Shown: positions 8,972-17,446 of the stretch, piece after piece
Numbering within the stretch: position 1 is the stretch's first letter
Layout: each line of letters opens with the position of its first letter
DNA from: Pseudomonas orientalis
GTDB lineage: Bacteria > Pseudomonadota > Gammaproteobacteria > Pseudomonadales > Pseudomonadaceae
DNA: 64,000 bases
Assembly (NCBI RefSeq): GCF_001439815.1
Contig: NZ_JYLM01000004.1
Coordinates: forward strand, 1-64,000
Reading direction: 5' to 3'
The notes under the pieces: model-generated
What the model saw: the letters and a program-made list of their open reading frames with translations, nothing else
Databases searched by the model: none
What the model was told of the DNA's origin: nothing
Translations under genes and position numbers: made by a program

Positions 8972-10794
8972 CGCATGATCTCGCCGCGTTCGGTGGTACG
9001 GATCACCGTTTCGGTAAAACTATTGATCGACACGTAGCGTGCCAGGAAGCGTTCCAGTACGGCACCGAGCAGGAACACCCCGGTGCCGCGAAACGCGTTT
9101 TCATCGAATTCCAGGGTGATTTCCAGGCCACGGCCAAACACGATCGGGCCGGGCATTGGCAGGCGGCGGGTCACGGCTTCGCTGCTGACTTCGCGCAGGC
9201 CTTCAATCTGCAGTTGCAGGGCGGCGTCGTTGCTGTCGCCGTACAGGCGCAGCAGTTCGCGCAAGGCGCCGGCACCCTGGCCCTGTTCGCTCAAGGACAG
9301 GTAATTGAGCGACAACTGGCTGATCAGGCGCCAGGCCTTGGCATCGTGGGCATGGCTGGCGCGTGGACGGCTGGGGCCTGCGACGCAACGCACCGAGAGC
9401 ACCGGCGCGCTGTCGGCCAGGGTGAAGTCGGTCTTGCCGTTGCCCACGCTCATGAACAAGGGCAAGTCGCGGTTGGTGCACAGCGCGGTCACGCCGAGCT
9501 GGCGCAAGTCATGCCGATACGGCGCCTGGCGGCTGTCCACCAGGCTGACGAAGGTTTCGCTGCCCACATACGTGGAACGCGGGCCGTTGCGGCGCTGGTC
9601 ACTGGACAGCACGCGGGGTTCGCGGCGCACGGTGTAATAGGCGCGATCGCGGCCATAGCGCGACGGATCGCGCACCGCATAGAACGGCAAAAACGCCTGT
9701 TCCGGCCCGGTGCCGTGACCGGTGAGGCTGGTCAGGGAGTGGATCTCGAAATCCATCGGCCGTGTGCGGTCGGCGATCACATGGTGTTCGTTGACCCGGT
9801 CGGACAAATGGATACGGTCCACGCGCTTGGGGAACAGGTTGATCGCCGGCGTGCAGAACGGCAGGAACTGCGCCGCGCCGACGCTGCCTTCCAGGCTGGG
9901 TTCGTGACGGTCGAACAGCACGATCAGCTCCAGCTCCTGGCCGTCGCAGCGTTTGACCGCTCGGCTCAGCTCGGCGAATTCGACAAACAGGAAGCGGTGG
10001 GGCAGGGCGAAATATTCCTGCAGCAACCGATAGCCCTGGAACGCCCGCGCCACCACCGGCATGGCCGCGTCGGCATCGTCGAAACCGCGCGAACGTAGCG
10101 CATCCGGAGGCAGGCGCTCAACCCAGTCGCCCCCGGGCTTGCGCGCGAACACCGCGCAGGCGTTGCCCAGCAGTTGTTCGTAGAGGCGAAACGGCTGCTC
10201 ATCGGCGCCGCTGAGGTACAACGGCAGGTTATCCAGATCGAGGCTGTTGAACGGCAATTCGGCGCCGGTGCGCAGGGTCAGGCGCAGACCGGCCTTGGCT
10301 TTCGGTTCGCTGGCGGCCAGGCGGCCGAGCACGGCGGCCGGGTTGCCGAAGTATTCGGCGTTGCTCACCTGCAGCGGCCACAGCGTCACCGGGTGCGCGG
10401 TGCGGTACTCGCAGCAGGTCTGGGTTTCACGGCCCAGGGCGGCGCGCAATACCGTGTCGCGGGGCAGCGGGAAACCGCTGGCCAGCGAGCCTTCATCCGG
10501 GTCGGTCTGCAATTGCACCACGGTCATCGACGGCGTCGGCGCCAGGTAGTGCGGGTAAGCGATTTCCAGCAGGTTGTGGGTGAAGGTCGGGTACTCGGCG
10601 TCGAGCTTGAGTTGCACGCGGGCCGTGAGGTAGGCAAAGCCTTCGAGCAAGCGTTCGACGTACGGGTCGGCGCAGTCCATACCGGACAGGGTCAGCCGAC
10701 TGGCGATCTTCGGGTATTCCTTGGCGAACTCGGCGGCGCTTTCGCGCACATGGTGCAGTTCCTGGTTGTACAGCTCCAGCAGGCGCGGGTTCAT
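8935..10794 (-). CDS. tssF: T6SS baseplate protein TssF
   Basis: This 619-residue protein starts [20 protein letters not shown], the standard TssF (ImpG/VasA) beginning. It contains [34 protein letters not shown] and [20 protein letters not shown]. TssF is the largest wedge subunit of the baseplate. The frame stays open upstream to 10893, but the canonical N-terminus and the 4-base ATGA overlap with tssE fix the start at 10794. Confidence 0.96.
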   Translation of the reverse strand: MNPRLLELYNQELHHVRESAAEFAKEYPKIASRLTLSGMDCADPYVERLLEGFAYLTARVQLKLDAEYPTFTHNLLEIAYPHYLAPTPSMTVVQLQTDPDEGSLASGFPLPRDTVLRAALGRETQTCCEYRTAHPVTLWPLQVSNAEYFGNPAAVLGRLAASEPKAKAGLRLTLRTGAELPFNSLDLDNLPLYLSGADEQPFRLYEQLLGNACAVFARKPGGDWVERLPPDALRSRGFDDADAAMPVVARAFQGYRLLQEYFALPHRFLFVEFAELSRAVKRCDGQELELIVLFDRHEPSLEGSVGAAQFLPFCTPAINLFPKRVDRIHLSDRVNEHHVIADRTRPMDFEIHSLTSLTGHGTGPEQAFLPFYAVRDPSRYGRDRAYYTVRREPRVLSSDQRRNGPRSTYVGSETFVSLVDSRQAPYRHDLRQLGVTALCTNRDLPLFMSVGNGKTDFTLADSAPVLSVRCVAGPSRPRASHAHDAKAWRLISQLSLNYLSLSEQGQGAGALRELLRLYGDSNDAALQLQIEGLREVSSEAVTRRLPMPGPIVFGRGLEITLEFDENAFRGTGVFLLGAVLERFLARYVSINSFTETVIRTTERGEIMRWKATPGRRPTL

Positions 10795-11342
10795 GGGCGC
10801 CTCCGCTGGTCGGCATTGACCACGCGTACGTGGCCGGACTCCAGGTCCAGGTCGGTTTGCAGCAACAGGCGCAACGGCACCGGCTGGGCCCACAGGTCGC
10901 CTTCGATCTCGAAACTCAGGGCGTTGTGGTTCATCTCGCCCTGGCCGACACGGGCTTTGACCCGCAGGGTATGGCGCAGGATGCGCGGTTCGAACGTGGC
11001 GATAGCCTGGTAGATCAGGGCTTCAAGCGCCTTGATATCCACGCTGGAAACGCTTTTGCCCGCCAGCGCCGGCAGGCCGTAATTGACCACCGACGTACCG
11101 GCCGGGGTGTGCAGCGTGGCATCGGCATCGAGCAACGACGTGGTGTTGAGCAGCCACGCCAGGTCGCGCAGGACCGAGGCTTTCAATTGGGTCAGGGACA
11201 GCACGCGTTTGTCGGCGCTTTCCTTGGGATTGGTTGGGTCGTCGTCGGTCAGCCGGTCCAGCAGGGACGGTTGCAGACGGTCGCGGGAAGCGATTTCAGT
11301 TACCACCAAAGCAGCTCCACGGACGGGTTGCAAGAGGGACAA
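10791..11342 (-). CDS. tssE: T6SS baseplate protein TssE (gp25-like)
   Basis: This 183-residue protein contains [14 protein letters not shown] near residues 23-36, [11 protein letters not shown] at about 57-67 and [14 protein letters not shown] at 85-98, the pattern of phage gp25-like TssE. It sits in the baseplate wedge and helps start sheath assembly. Its stop overlaps the tssF start (ATGA). Only 42 bases separate it from hcp, so there is no room for the tagJ gene found at this place in P. aeruginosa H1. Confidence 0.94.
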   Translation of the reverse strand: MSLLQPVRGAALVVTEIASRDRLQPSLLDRLTDDDPTNPKESADKRVLSLTQLKASVLRDLAWLLNTTSLLDADATLHTPAGTSVVNYGLPALAGKSVSSVDIKALEALIYQAIATFEPRILRHTLRVKARVGQGEMNHNALSFEIEGDLWAQPVPLRLLLQTDLDLESGHVRVVNADQRRRP

Positions 11343-11384
11343 AATGTCTGCAGCCGTGGCGCAAGGCCACGGCTGCAGGGGCTA

Positions 11385-11873
11385 TCAGCGCTTGGTGTTG
11401 GACCGGATGTTCCAGCCAAACTTGATCGCGCCGCCGTCTTTGGTGCCGTCGGCTTTCTGCGGCTGGTAGTCGACCATCACCTGGGCAAAGTTCAGGGTGA
11501 CGTTTTCGGTCAGGCGGTCATCGGTGCCCGAACCGCCGGTGCTCAGCGAGGTGACCAGCACTTCTTCCAGGTTGATCACCATGTACTCGACCTGGCTTTC
11601 GCCACCGGCCTTGCGCACGGTCAGCTTGACCTTGTCGATGTGCTTGCCGCTGGCGCAGTGCATCATCAGGTTCGGCGAAGCCTTGTCGACGTATTTGGTC
11701 AGCGACAGGTCCTGGATATTCACTTTGCCCGCACCGCCGCCACCGCCCACATGCATGTTGCCGGACTGGGCCATGCCCCAGCTCCAGTTCAGCACGTCGA
11801 TTTCGTCCTTGTGGGCCTTGTCCATGGACTCGCCCTTGATGTCGCCGATCTTGATGAAAATATCAACAGCCAT
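11385..11873 (-). CDS. hcp: T6SS tube protein Hcp (TssD)
   Basis: This 162-residue protein begins MAVDIFIKIGDIKGESMDK and contains VDVLNWSWG-type and GKVNIQDLSLTKYVDKASP motifs of Hcp1. It polymerises as stacked hexameric rings inside the sheath and can also carry small effectors. The start at 11873 is chosen because AGGGAG lies 6-11 bases upstream and homologues begin MAVDIF. Nine further codons upstream are open. The gene is preceded by a REP pair rather than by tight coupling to tssC, so its transcript level may be set separately. Confidence 0.97.
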   Translation of the reverse strand: MAVDIFIKIGDIKGESMDKAHKDEIDVLNWSWGMAQSGNMHVGGGGGAGKVNIQDLSLTKYVDKASPNLMMHCASGKHIDKVKLTVRKAGGESQVEYMVINLEEVLVTSLSTGGSGTDDRLTENVTLNFAQVMVDYQPQKADGTKDGGAIKFGWNIRSNTKR

Positions 11874-11924
11874 GTTTTCTCCCTGTGTGGCACGGGCCAC
11901 GAAATTTATTGACGCCGCCGACCT

Positions 11925-12026
11925 CTGTAGGAGCGAGCTTGCTCGCGAAGGTCGTCAACGATGACGCGGGCGTCCTGAATGAACGCGGCGCCTTTAAGTT
12001 TTTCGCGAGCAAGCTCGCTCCTACAG
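11925..12026. repeat. REP pair, type B, between tssC and hcp
   Basis: Inverted copies of the type B element face each other at the ends of this segment. CTGTAGGAGCGAGCTTGCTC is at 11925-11944 and its complement ends at 12026. The loop is about 55 bases. It lies in the transcribed gap between tssC and hcp. Confidence 0.9.
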
Positions 12027-12048
12027 GGAGCGAGCCGGTCCCGATTTC

Positions 12049-13545
12049 TTAAGCGCTTTTGGCCGAAGGCAGCTTGGATACCAGGCGCAACGACACCGTC
12101 AGCCCTTCAAGCTGGTAGTGCGGGCGCAGGTAGAACTTGGAGTTGTAATACCCCGGGTTGCCTTCGACTTCTTCCACGATCACTTCGGCCGCCGCCAACG
12201 GATGCTGGGCCTTGGTGGTCTCGGTGGAGTGCGCAGGGTCGCCATCGACGTAGTTGAGGATCCAGTCCTGCAACCAGCGCTGCATTTCGTCCTTCTCTTT
12301 GAACGAGCCGACCTTGTCGCGCACGATGCACTTCAAGTAATGCGCGAAACGGCAGGTGGCGAACAGGTACGGCAGGCGCGCGGCCAGGTTGGCGTTGGCG
12401 GTGGCGTCCGGGTCGTCGTATTCGGCCGGTTTCTGCAACGACTGGGCGCCAATGAACGCGGCGAAGTCGGTGTTTTTCTTGTGCAGCAGCGGCATGAAAC
12501 CGTTCTTCGCCAGCTCCGCTTCACGGCGGTCGCTGATGGCGATTTCGGTCGGGCACTTCATGTCCACGCCACCGTCATCGGTAGGGAACGTGTGCGCCGG
12601 CAGGTTTTCCACTTCGCCGCCGGACTCGATGCCACGGATGCGTGAGCACCAGCCGTAGTGCTTGAACGAACGGTTGATGTTCACCGCCATCGCGTACGCG
12701 GCGTTGGCCCAGGTGTACTTGGAGCTGTCGGCGCCGTCGGTGTTTTCTTCGAAGGCGAAGGCTTCCACCGGGTCGGTCTTGGCGCCATACGGCAGGCGCG
12801 CCAGGAAGCGCGGCATGGTCAGGCCGATGTAGCGTGAGTCTTCCGATTCACGCAGCGAACGCCAGCCGGCGTATTCCGGGGTGGTGAAGATCTTGGTCAG
12901 GTCGCGCGGGTTCGACAGTTCCTGCCACGAGCCCATGCCCATCACGGTCGGCGACGCCGCGGCGATGAACGGCGAGTGCATGGCGGCGCAGACTTTCGAC
13001 AGCTCGCCCAGCAGTTCCACGTCGGGCGGCGACTGGTCGAAGTAGTAGTCGCCTACCAGGCAGCCGTAGGGTTCGCCGCCGAACTGGCCGTATTCTTCTT
13101 CGTACATCTTCTTGAAGATCGGGCTCTGGTCCCACGCGGTGCCCTTGAATTTCTTCAGGGTCTTGTGCAGTTCCGGCTTGGCGATGTTGAGCACGCGAAT
13201 CTTCAGCTGCTCATCGCTCTCGGTGTTGTTGACCAGGTAATGCAGGCCACGCCAGGCGCTTTCCAGCTGCTGGAAGTCCGGGTGGTGAATGATCTGGTTG
13301 ACCTGGGCGGTCAGCTTGGCGTCGATGGCGGCGATGATCGATTCAATCGACTTGATCGCGTCGTTGGACACCAGGTCGGTCTGTGCCAGGGCCTGTTCGG
13401 CGAGGGTGCGCACGGCGGTTTCCACGGCTTCGCGGGCGCGCTCGGTCTTGGGCTTGAATTCCTGCATCAACAGCGAGGCGAACTCGCTGGTTTCTTCGGT
13501 GGCGCCCAGGTTCAGCGCGCCTTCGCGAACGGTATTGTCGGTCAT
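12049..13545 (-). CDS. tssC: T6SS sheath large subunit TssC (VipB)
   Basis: This 498-residue protein contains HPDFQQLESAWRGLHYLV near residues 88-105, YGQFGGEPYGCLVGDYYFDQ near 150-170, and an AQSLQKP...LAARLPYLFATCRFAHYLK segment in the C-terminal third. These are diagnostic of TssC. With TssB it forms the contractile sheath. It starts 2 bases after the tssB stop, so the two are expressed together. Confidence 0.97.
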   Translation of the reverse strand: MTDNTVREGALNLGATEETSEFASLLMQEFKPKTERAREAVETAVRTLAEQALAQTDLVSNDAIKSIESIIAAIDAKLTAQVNQIIHHPDFQQLESAWRGLHYLVNNTESDEQLKIRVLNIAKPELHKTLKKFKGTAWDQSPIFKKMYEEEYGQFGGEPYGCLVGDYYFDQSPPDVELLGELSKVCAAMHSPFIAAASPTVMGMGSWQELSNPRDLTKIFTTPEYAGWRSLRESEDSRYIGLTMPRFLARLPYGAKTDPVEAFAFEENTDGADSSKYTWANAAYAMAVNINRSFKHYGWCSRIRGIESGGEVENLPAHTFPTDDGGVDMKCPTEIAISDRREAELAKNGFMPLLHKKNTDFAAFIGAQSLQKPAEYDDPDATANANLAARLPYLFATCRFAHYLKCIVRDKVGSFKEKDEMQRWLQDWILNYVDGDPAHSTETTKAQHPLAAAEVIVEEVEGNPGYYNSKFYLRPHYQLEGLTVSLRLVSKLPSAKSA

Positions 13546-13547
13546 GA

Positions 13548-14054
13548 TTACTGGTCCCCTGCAGGCTTGGGCGCGCTGGCAAGTGCCTGAAGCAGTGCCG
13601 GGTCCTTGATCGCCTTCATGATGATTTCTTCAGCGCCAGTCTTGCCGTCCATGTAGGTCAGCAGGTTGGCCAGCTGGGTGCGGGCTTCGAGCAGCTGGTT
13701 CAACGAGTCGACCTTGCGCGCCACGGCGGCAGGGCTGAAGTCGTCCATGCTTTCGAAGGTGATGTCCAGGCTCAGGTTGCCTTCGCCGGTCAGCTCGTTG
13801 GGGACGTGGAACGCCACGCGCGGCTGCATGGCCTTGAGGCGGGAGTCGAAGTTGTCGACGTCCACTTCAAGGAACTTGCGGTCGGCCACGGGTGCCAGCG
13901 GCTCGGCTGGTTTGCCGGCGAGGTCGGCCATCACGCCCATGACGAAGGGCAGCTGGACCTTTTTCTCGGCGCCGTAAAGCTCGACGTCGTACTCGATCTG
14001 CACTCGAGGCGCACGGTTGCGCGCGATGAATTTCTGAGAACTTTGCTTCGCCAC
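13548..14054 (-). CDS. tssB: T6SS sheath small subunit TssB (VipA)
   Basis: This 168-residue protein begins MAKQSSQKFIARNRAPRVQI and contains YDVELYGAEKKVQLPFVMGVMADL, typical of TssB. It pairs with TssC in the sheath, and the family's C-terminal helix is the ClpV recognition element. In P. aeruginosa H1, HsiB1 also binds TagJ, which is not encoded here. Confidence 0.97.
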   Translation of the reverse strand: MAKQSSQKFIARNRAPRVQIEYDVELYGAEKKVQLPFVMGVMADLAGKPAEPLAPVADRKFLEVDVDNFDSRLKAMQPRVAFHVPNELTGEGNLSLDITFESMDDFSPAAVARKVDSLNQLLEARTQLANLLTYMDGKTGAEEIIMKAIKDPALLQALASAPKPAGDQ

Positions 14055-14108
14055 GTTGCTGCTCCTGGTCGCTTGAGCGACGGTGTTGTTACTGCACGGT
14101 CCGGCGGC

Positions 14109-15128
14109 TTATTCGCTGTCCGGGCCGCGCAGGTTTTCAAATTGGGACATGCCGTCGGGAATCAGATTGCGCACGATGGCCGCGAAATCGGCATGCACCA
14201 GATTCTTGGCACGGTTCAACAGCACCGGCAGCGGGCTTGAAGGCTCGTGCCGGGTGTAATACGCAAGGATTTTGTCGAGGCTGCGCAGCACGTCGTCACG
14301 GCTGGCGATATCGCCGACCGGACGCGGCGCTGCGGGCGCAGCGGCGTAGTCCGCCGAGGGGGCATGGTCTTCATTGACGGCCTCGGGTTCGCTGCTGCTG
14401 TCGGCGCCGGGCACCGCTTGATTGAGCAATTGCAGGGCCTGCTTGAGCGGTTGCTTCAAGGCGCTGAGGTCCACGCCCTGGGCGGAACCGACCTGCTCGT
14501 TGACCTGTTGTTCGATGGCTTCGCAGGCGGCGCGCGCGGCAATGAGCGCATCGCGGGTGGCCTGCAGTTGCTGCGGATCGCTGTCGAGGAAGGCGGCGTT
14601 GAGTTGCTGGGCACCGAGCTGTTCATCGGGGAAGCTCAACAGGCCGCTGGCGTTGAGCGCCGCGCGCAGGGTCACGGGGCCGAAGGTGCGCGAGCGCGTG
14701 AGGATGCTTTCGCGCAGCAGGCGAATATTGGTGTCGCAGGTCAGGCCGGTGAGGGCGTTGACGCGCACGGTAGGATCGTTATCGTCGTCGGCATCCAGGC
14801 GCGGGTGCAGGTCGGCCCAGTAGTCGCGCAGCAGCGCGTCGATCAGCGTCAGCGCTTCGGCCAGGCCGGCCACGCCCTGGAGGGCGAGGGTGCTTTGCAG
14901 CAGGAAATGAGTGATGCGCAGGTCTTTGCTGCGCTGCAACAGGTCGAGGCTCTGCTGCTGGATGCTGCGCCATTCGGGCGGCTCGGCGGGCAGGATCGAA
15001 TCGCCCATGCTGCGCTCGGGCTGGCCCCTGGCATCACGTTCCAATTGCAGAAATTGCGCGTCATATTCCATGTCTTCGCCACAGGGCGAAGTCGCAGATA
15101 CGGCGGTGAGCAGCAACGGCACATCCAC
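14109..15128 (-). CDS. tssA: T6SS assembly protein TssA (ImpA-type)
   Basis: This 339-residue protein has an ImpA N-terminal domain with SATSPCGEDMEYDAQF and EPPEWRSIQQQSLDLLQRSKDLR within the first 90 residues. The C-terminal part contains IASRDDVLRSLDKILAYYTRHEPSSPLPVLLNRAKNLV-like sequence in its last 70 residues. TssA primes and caps the growing tube and sheath. I choose GTG at 15128 (VDVPLLLTAVS) because AGGGAG lies 9 bases upstream. The frame also runs open to an ATG at 15173 without a good ribosome site. It is the first gene of the leftward T6SS unit. Confidence 0.94.
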   Translation of the reverse strand: MDVPLLLTAVSATSPCGEDMEYDAQFLQLERDARGQPERSMGDSILPAEPPEWRSIQQQSLDLLQRSKDLRITHFLLQSTLALQGVAGLAEALTLIDALLRDYWADLHPRLDADDDNDPTVRVNALTGLTCDTNIRLLRESILTRSRTFGPVTLRAALNASGLLSFPDEQLGAQQLNAAFLDSDPQQLQATRDALIAARAACEAIEQQVNEQVGSAQGVDLSALKQPLKQALQLLNQAVPGADSSSEPEAVNEDHAPSADYAAAPAAPRPVGDIASRDDVLRSLDKILAYYTRHEPSSPLPVLLNRAKNLVHADFAAIVRNLIPDGMSQFENLRGPDSE

Positions 15129-15521
15129 TGAATTCGATCTCCCTATCAGCCCGTTAGATGCCGGGCATTGCATGCATTAGTTGCGCGGTGAACGTTGCAT
15201 GTTTTTCTTGGCCATAGTTTCAAGATGCCACTATCGTGCCATCACTGATGTTCAAGAAGTTGTGCATTTTTGGTGTAGTACTTATGCCTTGTCAAGGTAA
15301 GCTATTCGCCCTCTGTGACAGATGTGCGGTGTTTAACAACCTGCGCGACTGACGGGTCGAACGGTGCGCCCCCAGAGGATTTTTGTCATGCAAGCCGGAT
15401 AAGATCAGCGATCATGCTGGCAAATGCGAATTTGGACGGTCGGTCCCACGACTTGGCCGCGATATTCAGGCACGCGTAGGCCTGGTCTCGACCGCGCGCG
15501 ATGTATCAGCAAGGAGGCAAG
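15129..15521. promoter_or_regulatory. Divergent T6SS control region between tssA and fha
   Basis: This 393-base gap must hold the start signals for both T6SS units. It is AT-richer than its flanks around 15190-15310. I see no convincing -35/-10 pair or sigma-54 site. The fha side has four GGA triplets, at 15377, 15397, 15433 and 15513. The last is in the fha ribosome site AAGGAGG. This spacing resembles RsmA/CsrA-controlled leaders, as known for fha1 in P. aeruginosa. No gene is supported here. Confidence 0.6.
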
Positions 15522-16862
15522 ATGTCGCTGTGTTTGACTATCACTAGTTATCACAAGATTACCCCAGGGCAGTGCGCCGAAAAGTCCATGAATCAGGGCT
15601 CGATGGCGATCGGCCGCAGTTCGGAAAATGACTGGGTATTGCCCGACCCCGAACGCCTGGTCTCCTCGCAGCATTGCGTTATCCAGTACAAGGATGGTCG
15701 TTACTACTTAACTGATAACAGCACCAATGGTGTGGAGTTGGTCAACGCCGGCATCCGCTTGCGCCGTGGAAACAGCGAGCCGCTGCAAAATGGCGAGTTG
15801 ATCCGCATCGGCGATTACGAAATCCAGGCGCGCATCGACTTCAACGTGCAGGCCGTCGACAGCCAGCCGTTCGCCGGTGATTCGCCGAACAGTTTTGAGG
15901 CGTTGATGGGCGCGGTGGCGAGCCCGCCCGCGCCGACACCGATGATCGCGCCGCAGTTTCATGGCGCCTCGTCGATGGAGACCCTGCCGGATCTGTTCGA
16001 TTTCCTCAGCCCCACTGCCGTGCCACCGGCTACCGTGGCGGACCACGTGCCGTCCGAACAGCACGACTTCCGTCCGCCGGCGCCGGTTGCCGTGCCGGTG
16101 GCCGCCCCCCCGGCGGTGCCAGGGTCGGTCATTCCCGAAGACTGGGACCTGCTTGGCGACGCGCCCGCGCCGCTCGCCCCTGTTGCGCCACCCCCCGCGC
16201 CACCTCCCGCACCGGTCAGTGCGCCGCCTCCCGTGGTCGAGCCGGTTGCGCTCCCCGTCGGCGACGCCCAGCCACAAGCCGACCTCTTGCAAGCTTTCCT
16301 GCGCGGTGCCGGCCTCGATCAGTTGCGTCTGGACCAGGCCGATGCAAGCGCCCAGATGGAAAGCATCGGCCGCAGCTACCGGCTGATGGTCGAAGGCCTG
16401 ATCGACGTGTTGCGGGCCCGCGCCAGCCTCAAGGGCGAATTTCGCATGCAGCAGACCATGATCCGCCCCGCCGAAAACAATCCATTGAAATTCGCCCCGA
16501 ATGCCGACGAAGCGTTACTGCTGCTGCTTCGTCACGGCAACCAGGCGTTCATGGCGCCGGACGCCGCCGTGCGTGACAGCTTCGACGACCTGCGCGCTCA
16601 CCAATTGGCGGTGATGGCGGGTGTGGAAGCGGCGCTCAAGCACCTGCTGCTGCGCTTTGAGCCGGCGCAGTTGGAAGAACGCATGGGCAAGCCCGGTGGC
16701 CTCTCAAGTATTTTCAACGGATCGCGCCAGGCCCAGTACTGGCAGCAATTCACCGAGCTCTACAGCAATATTTCCCGCGAGGCCCAGGAAGATTTCCAGG
16801 ACCTGTTCGGCCGCGAATTCAGCCGGGCCTACGAAGCGCACAGTGCACGACAGCGACGCTGA
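15522..16862 (+). CDS. fha: FHA-domain T6SS regulator Fha/TagH
   Basis: This 446-residue protein begins MSLCLTITSYHKI, with AAGGAGG 5 bases upstream. The N-terminal FHA domain (about 1-100) has the phosphothreonine-binding signature: IGRSSENDWVLPDPERLVSSQHC and DNSTNGVELVN. A proline- and alanine-rich linker spans about 135-255. A C-terminal TagH-type domain follows (LLQAFLRGAGLDQL and later LKFAPNADEALLLLL). In the H1-type switch PpkA phosphorylates Fha, which then promotes assembly, and PppA reverses this. Both enzymes are encoded downstream in the same unit. Confidence 0.94.
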   Translation: MSLCLTITSYHKITPGQCAEKSMNQGSMAIGRSSENDWVLPDPERLVSSQHCVIQYKDGRYYLTDNSTNGVELVNAGIRLRRGNSEPLQNGELIRIGDYEIQARIDFNVQAVDSQPFAGDSPNSFEALMGAVASPPAPTPMIAPQFHGASSMETLPDLFDFLSPTAVPPATVADHVPSEQHDFRPPAPVAVPVAAPPAVPGSVIPEDWDLLGDAPAPLAPVAPPPAPPPAPVSAPPPVVEPVALPVGDAQPQADLLQAFLRGAGLDQLRLDQADASAQMESIGRSYRLMVEGLIDVLRARASLKGEFRMQQTMIRPAENNPLKFAPNADEALLLLLRHGNQAFMAPDAAVRDSFDDLRAHQLAVMAGVEAALKHLLLRFEPAQLEERMGKPGGLSSIFNGSRQAQYWQQFTELYSNISREAQEDFQDLFGREFSRAYEAHSARQRR

Positions 16863-16918
16863 ACCGCGTCGCACTGATGGATAGAACGGATAGCTAAACA
16901 CGTCATTGAGGACGCAGG

Positions 16919-17428
16919 ATGATTCCCAGGTTTTTACTTGCAGCCGCCACCGCGCTGCTGCTGACGGCGTGTGCCAAGGACGCGGTCAAGCCCGAAGCCG
17001 CCGCCGAAGCTGAAGCGGACACGGCCGCCGTCGAGCTGCATTTTCACGCAATCGCCGGGCTCAACCCCGGCGCCAACGGCCAGGCCGCCCCGGTGCGGGT
17101 GCGTATTTTCGAGCTGAAAAACGCCGCGACGTTCGCGCGCTCCGATTACTTTGCCCTGGCTGACCGTGCGCAATCCACCCTTGGCCTGGACCTGCTGGAC
17201 CAGGACGAAGTGGTGATTCAGCCCGGCCAACAACTGAGCATTCAGCGCGATCTGGATCCGGCCACCCGGCAGATCGGCCTGCTGGTGGGCTATCGCGAGC
17301 TGGACCGCGCGCAGTGGCGCACCGTTATCAACGTGCCGCCACGCCAATACACCGAATATCAGATCAGCCTCGATGTGCGTGCCGTGCGCGCCGACGTCGT
17401 GGCTACCCCCTCCAGCCCAGCCCAATAA
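16919..17428 (+). CDS. tssJ: T6SS outer-membrane lipoprotein TssJ
   Basis: This 169-residue protein has a lipoprotein signal peptide with lipobox LLTAC, so Cys18 is the lipidation site. The mature part contains VRVRIFELKNAATFARSDYFAL near residues 60-82 and LVGYRELDRAQWRTV near 121-136, the TssJ beta-sandwich pattern. It anchors the membrane complex to the outer membrane and contacts TssM. It precedes tssK by 18 bases. Confidence 0.95.
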   Translation: MIPRFLLAAATALLLTACAKDAVKPEAAAEAEADTAAVELHFHAIAGLNPGANGQAAPVRVRIFELKNAATFARSDYFALADRAQSTLGLDLLDQDEVVIQPGQQLSIQRDLDPATRQIGLLVGYRELDRAQWRTVINVPPRQYTEYQISLDVRAVRADVVATPSSPAQ

Positions 17429-17446
17429 CAAGCAATCGGAGCCCCC

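Noticed and set aside
11925..12026. CRISPR-like repeated elements
   Set aside because: The repeats are inverted pairs scattered singly between genes, with no regular spacers and no cas genes. They are REP elements.
15129..15521. Sigma-54 promoter for the T6SS units
   Set aside because: I looked for GG-N10-GC type -24/-12 sites and found none with proper spacing and context on either strand.
15405..15674. An 89-codon open frame on the minus strand in the divergent T6SS gap
   Set aside because: It overlaps the fha start and FHA domain, has no ribosome site and resembles no family.
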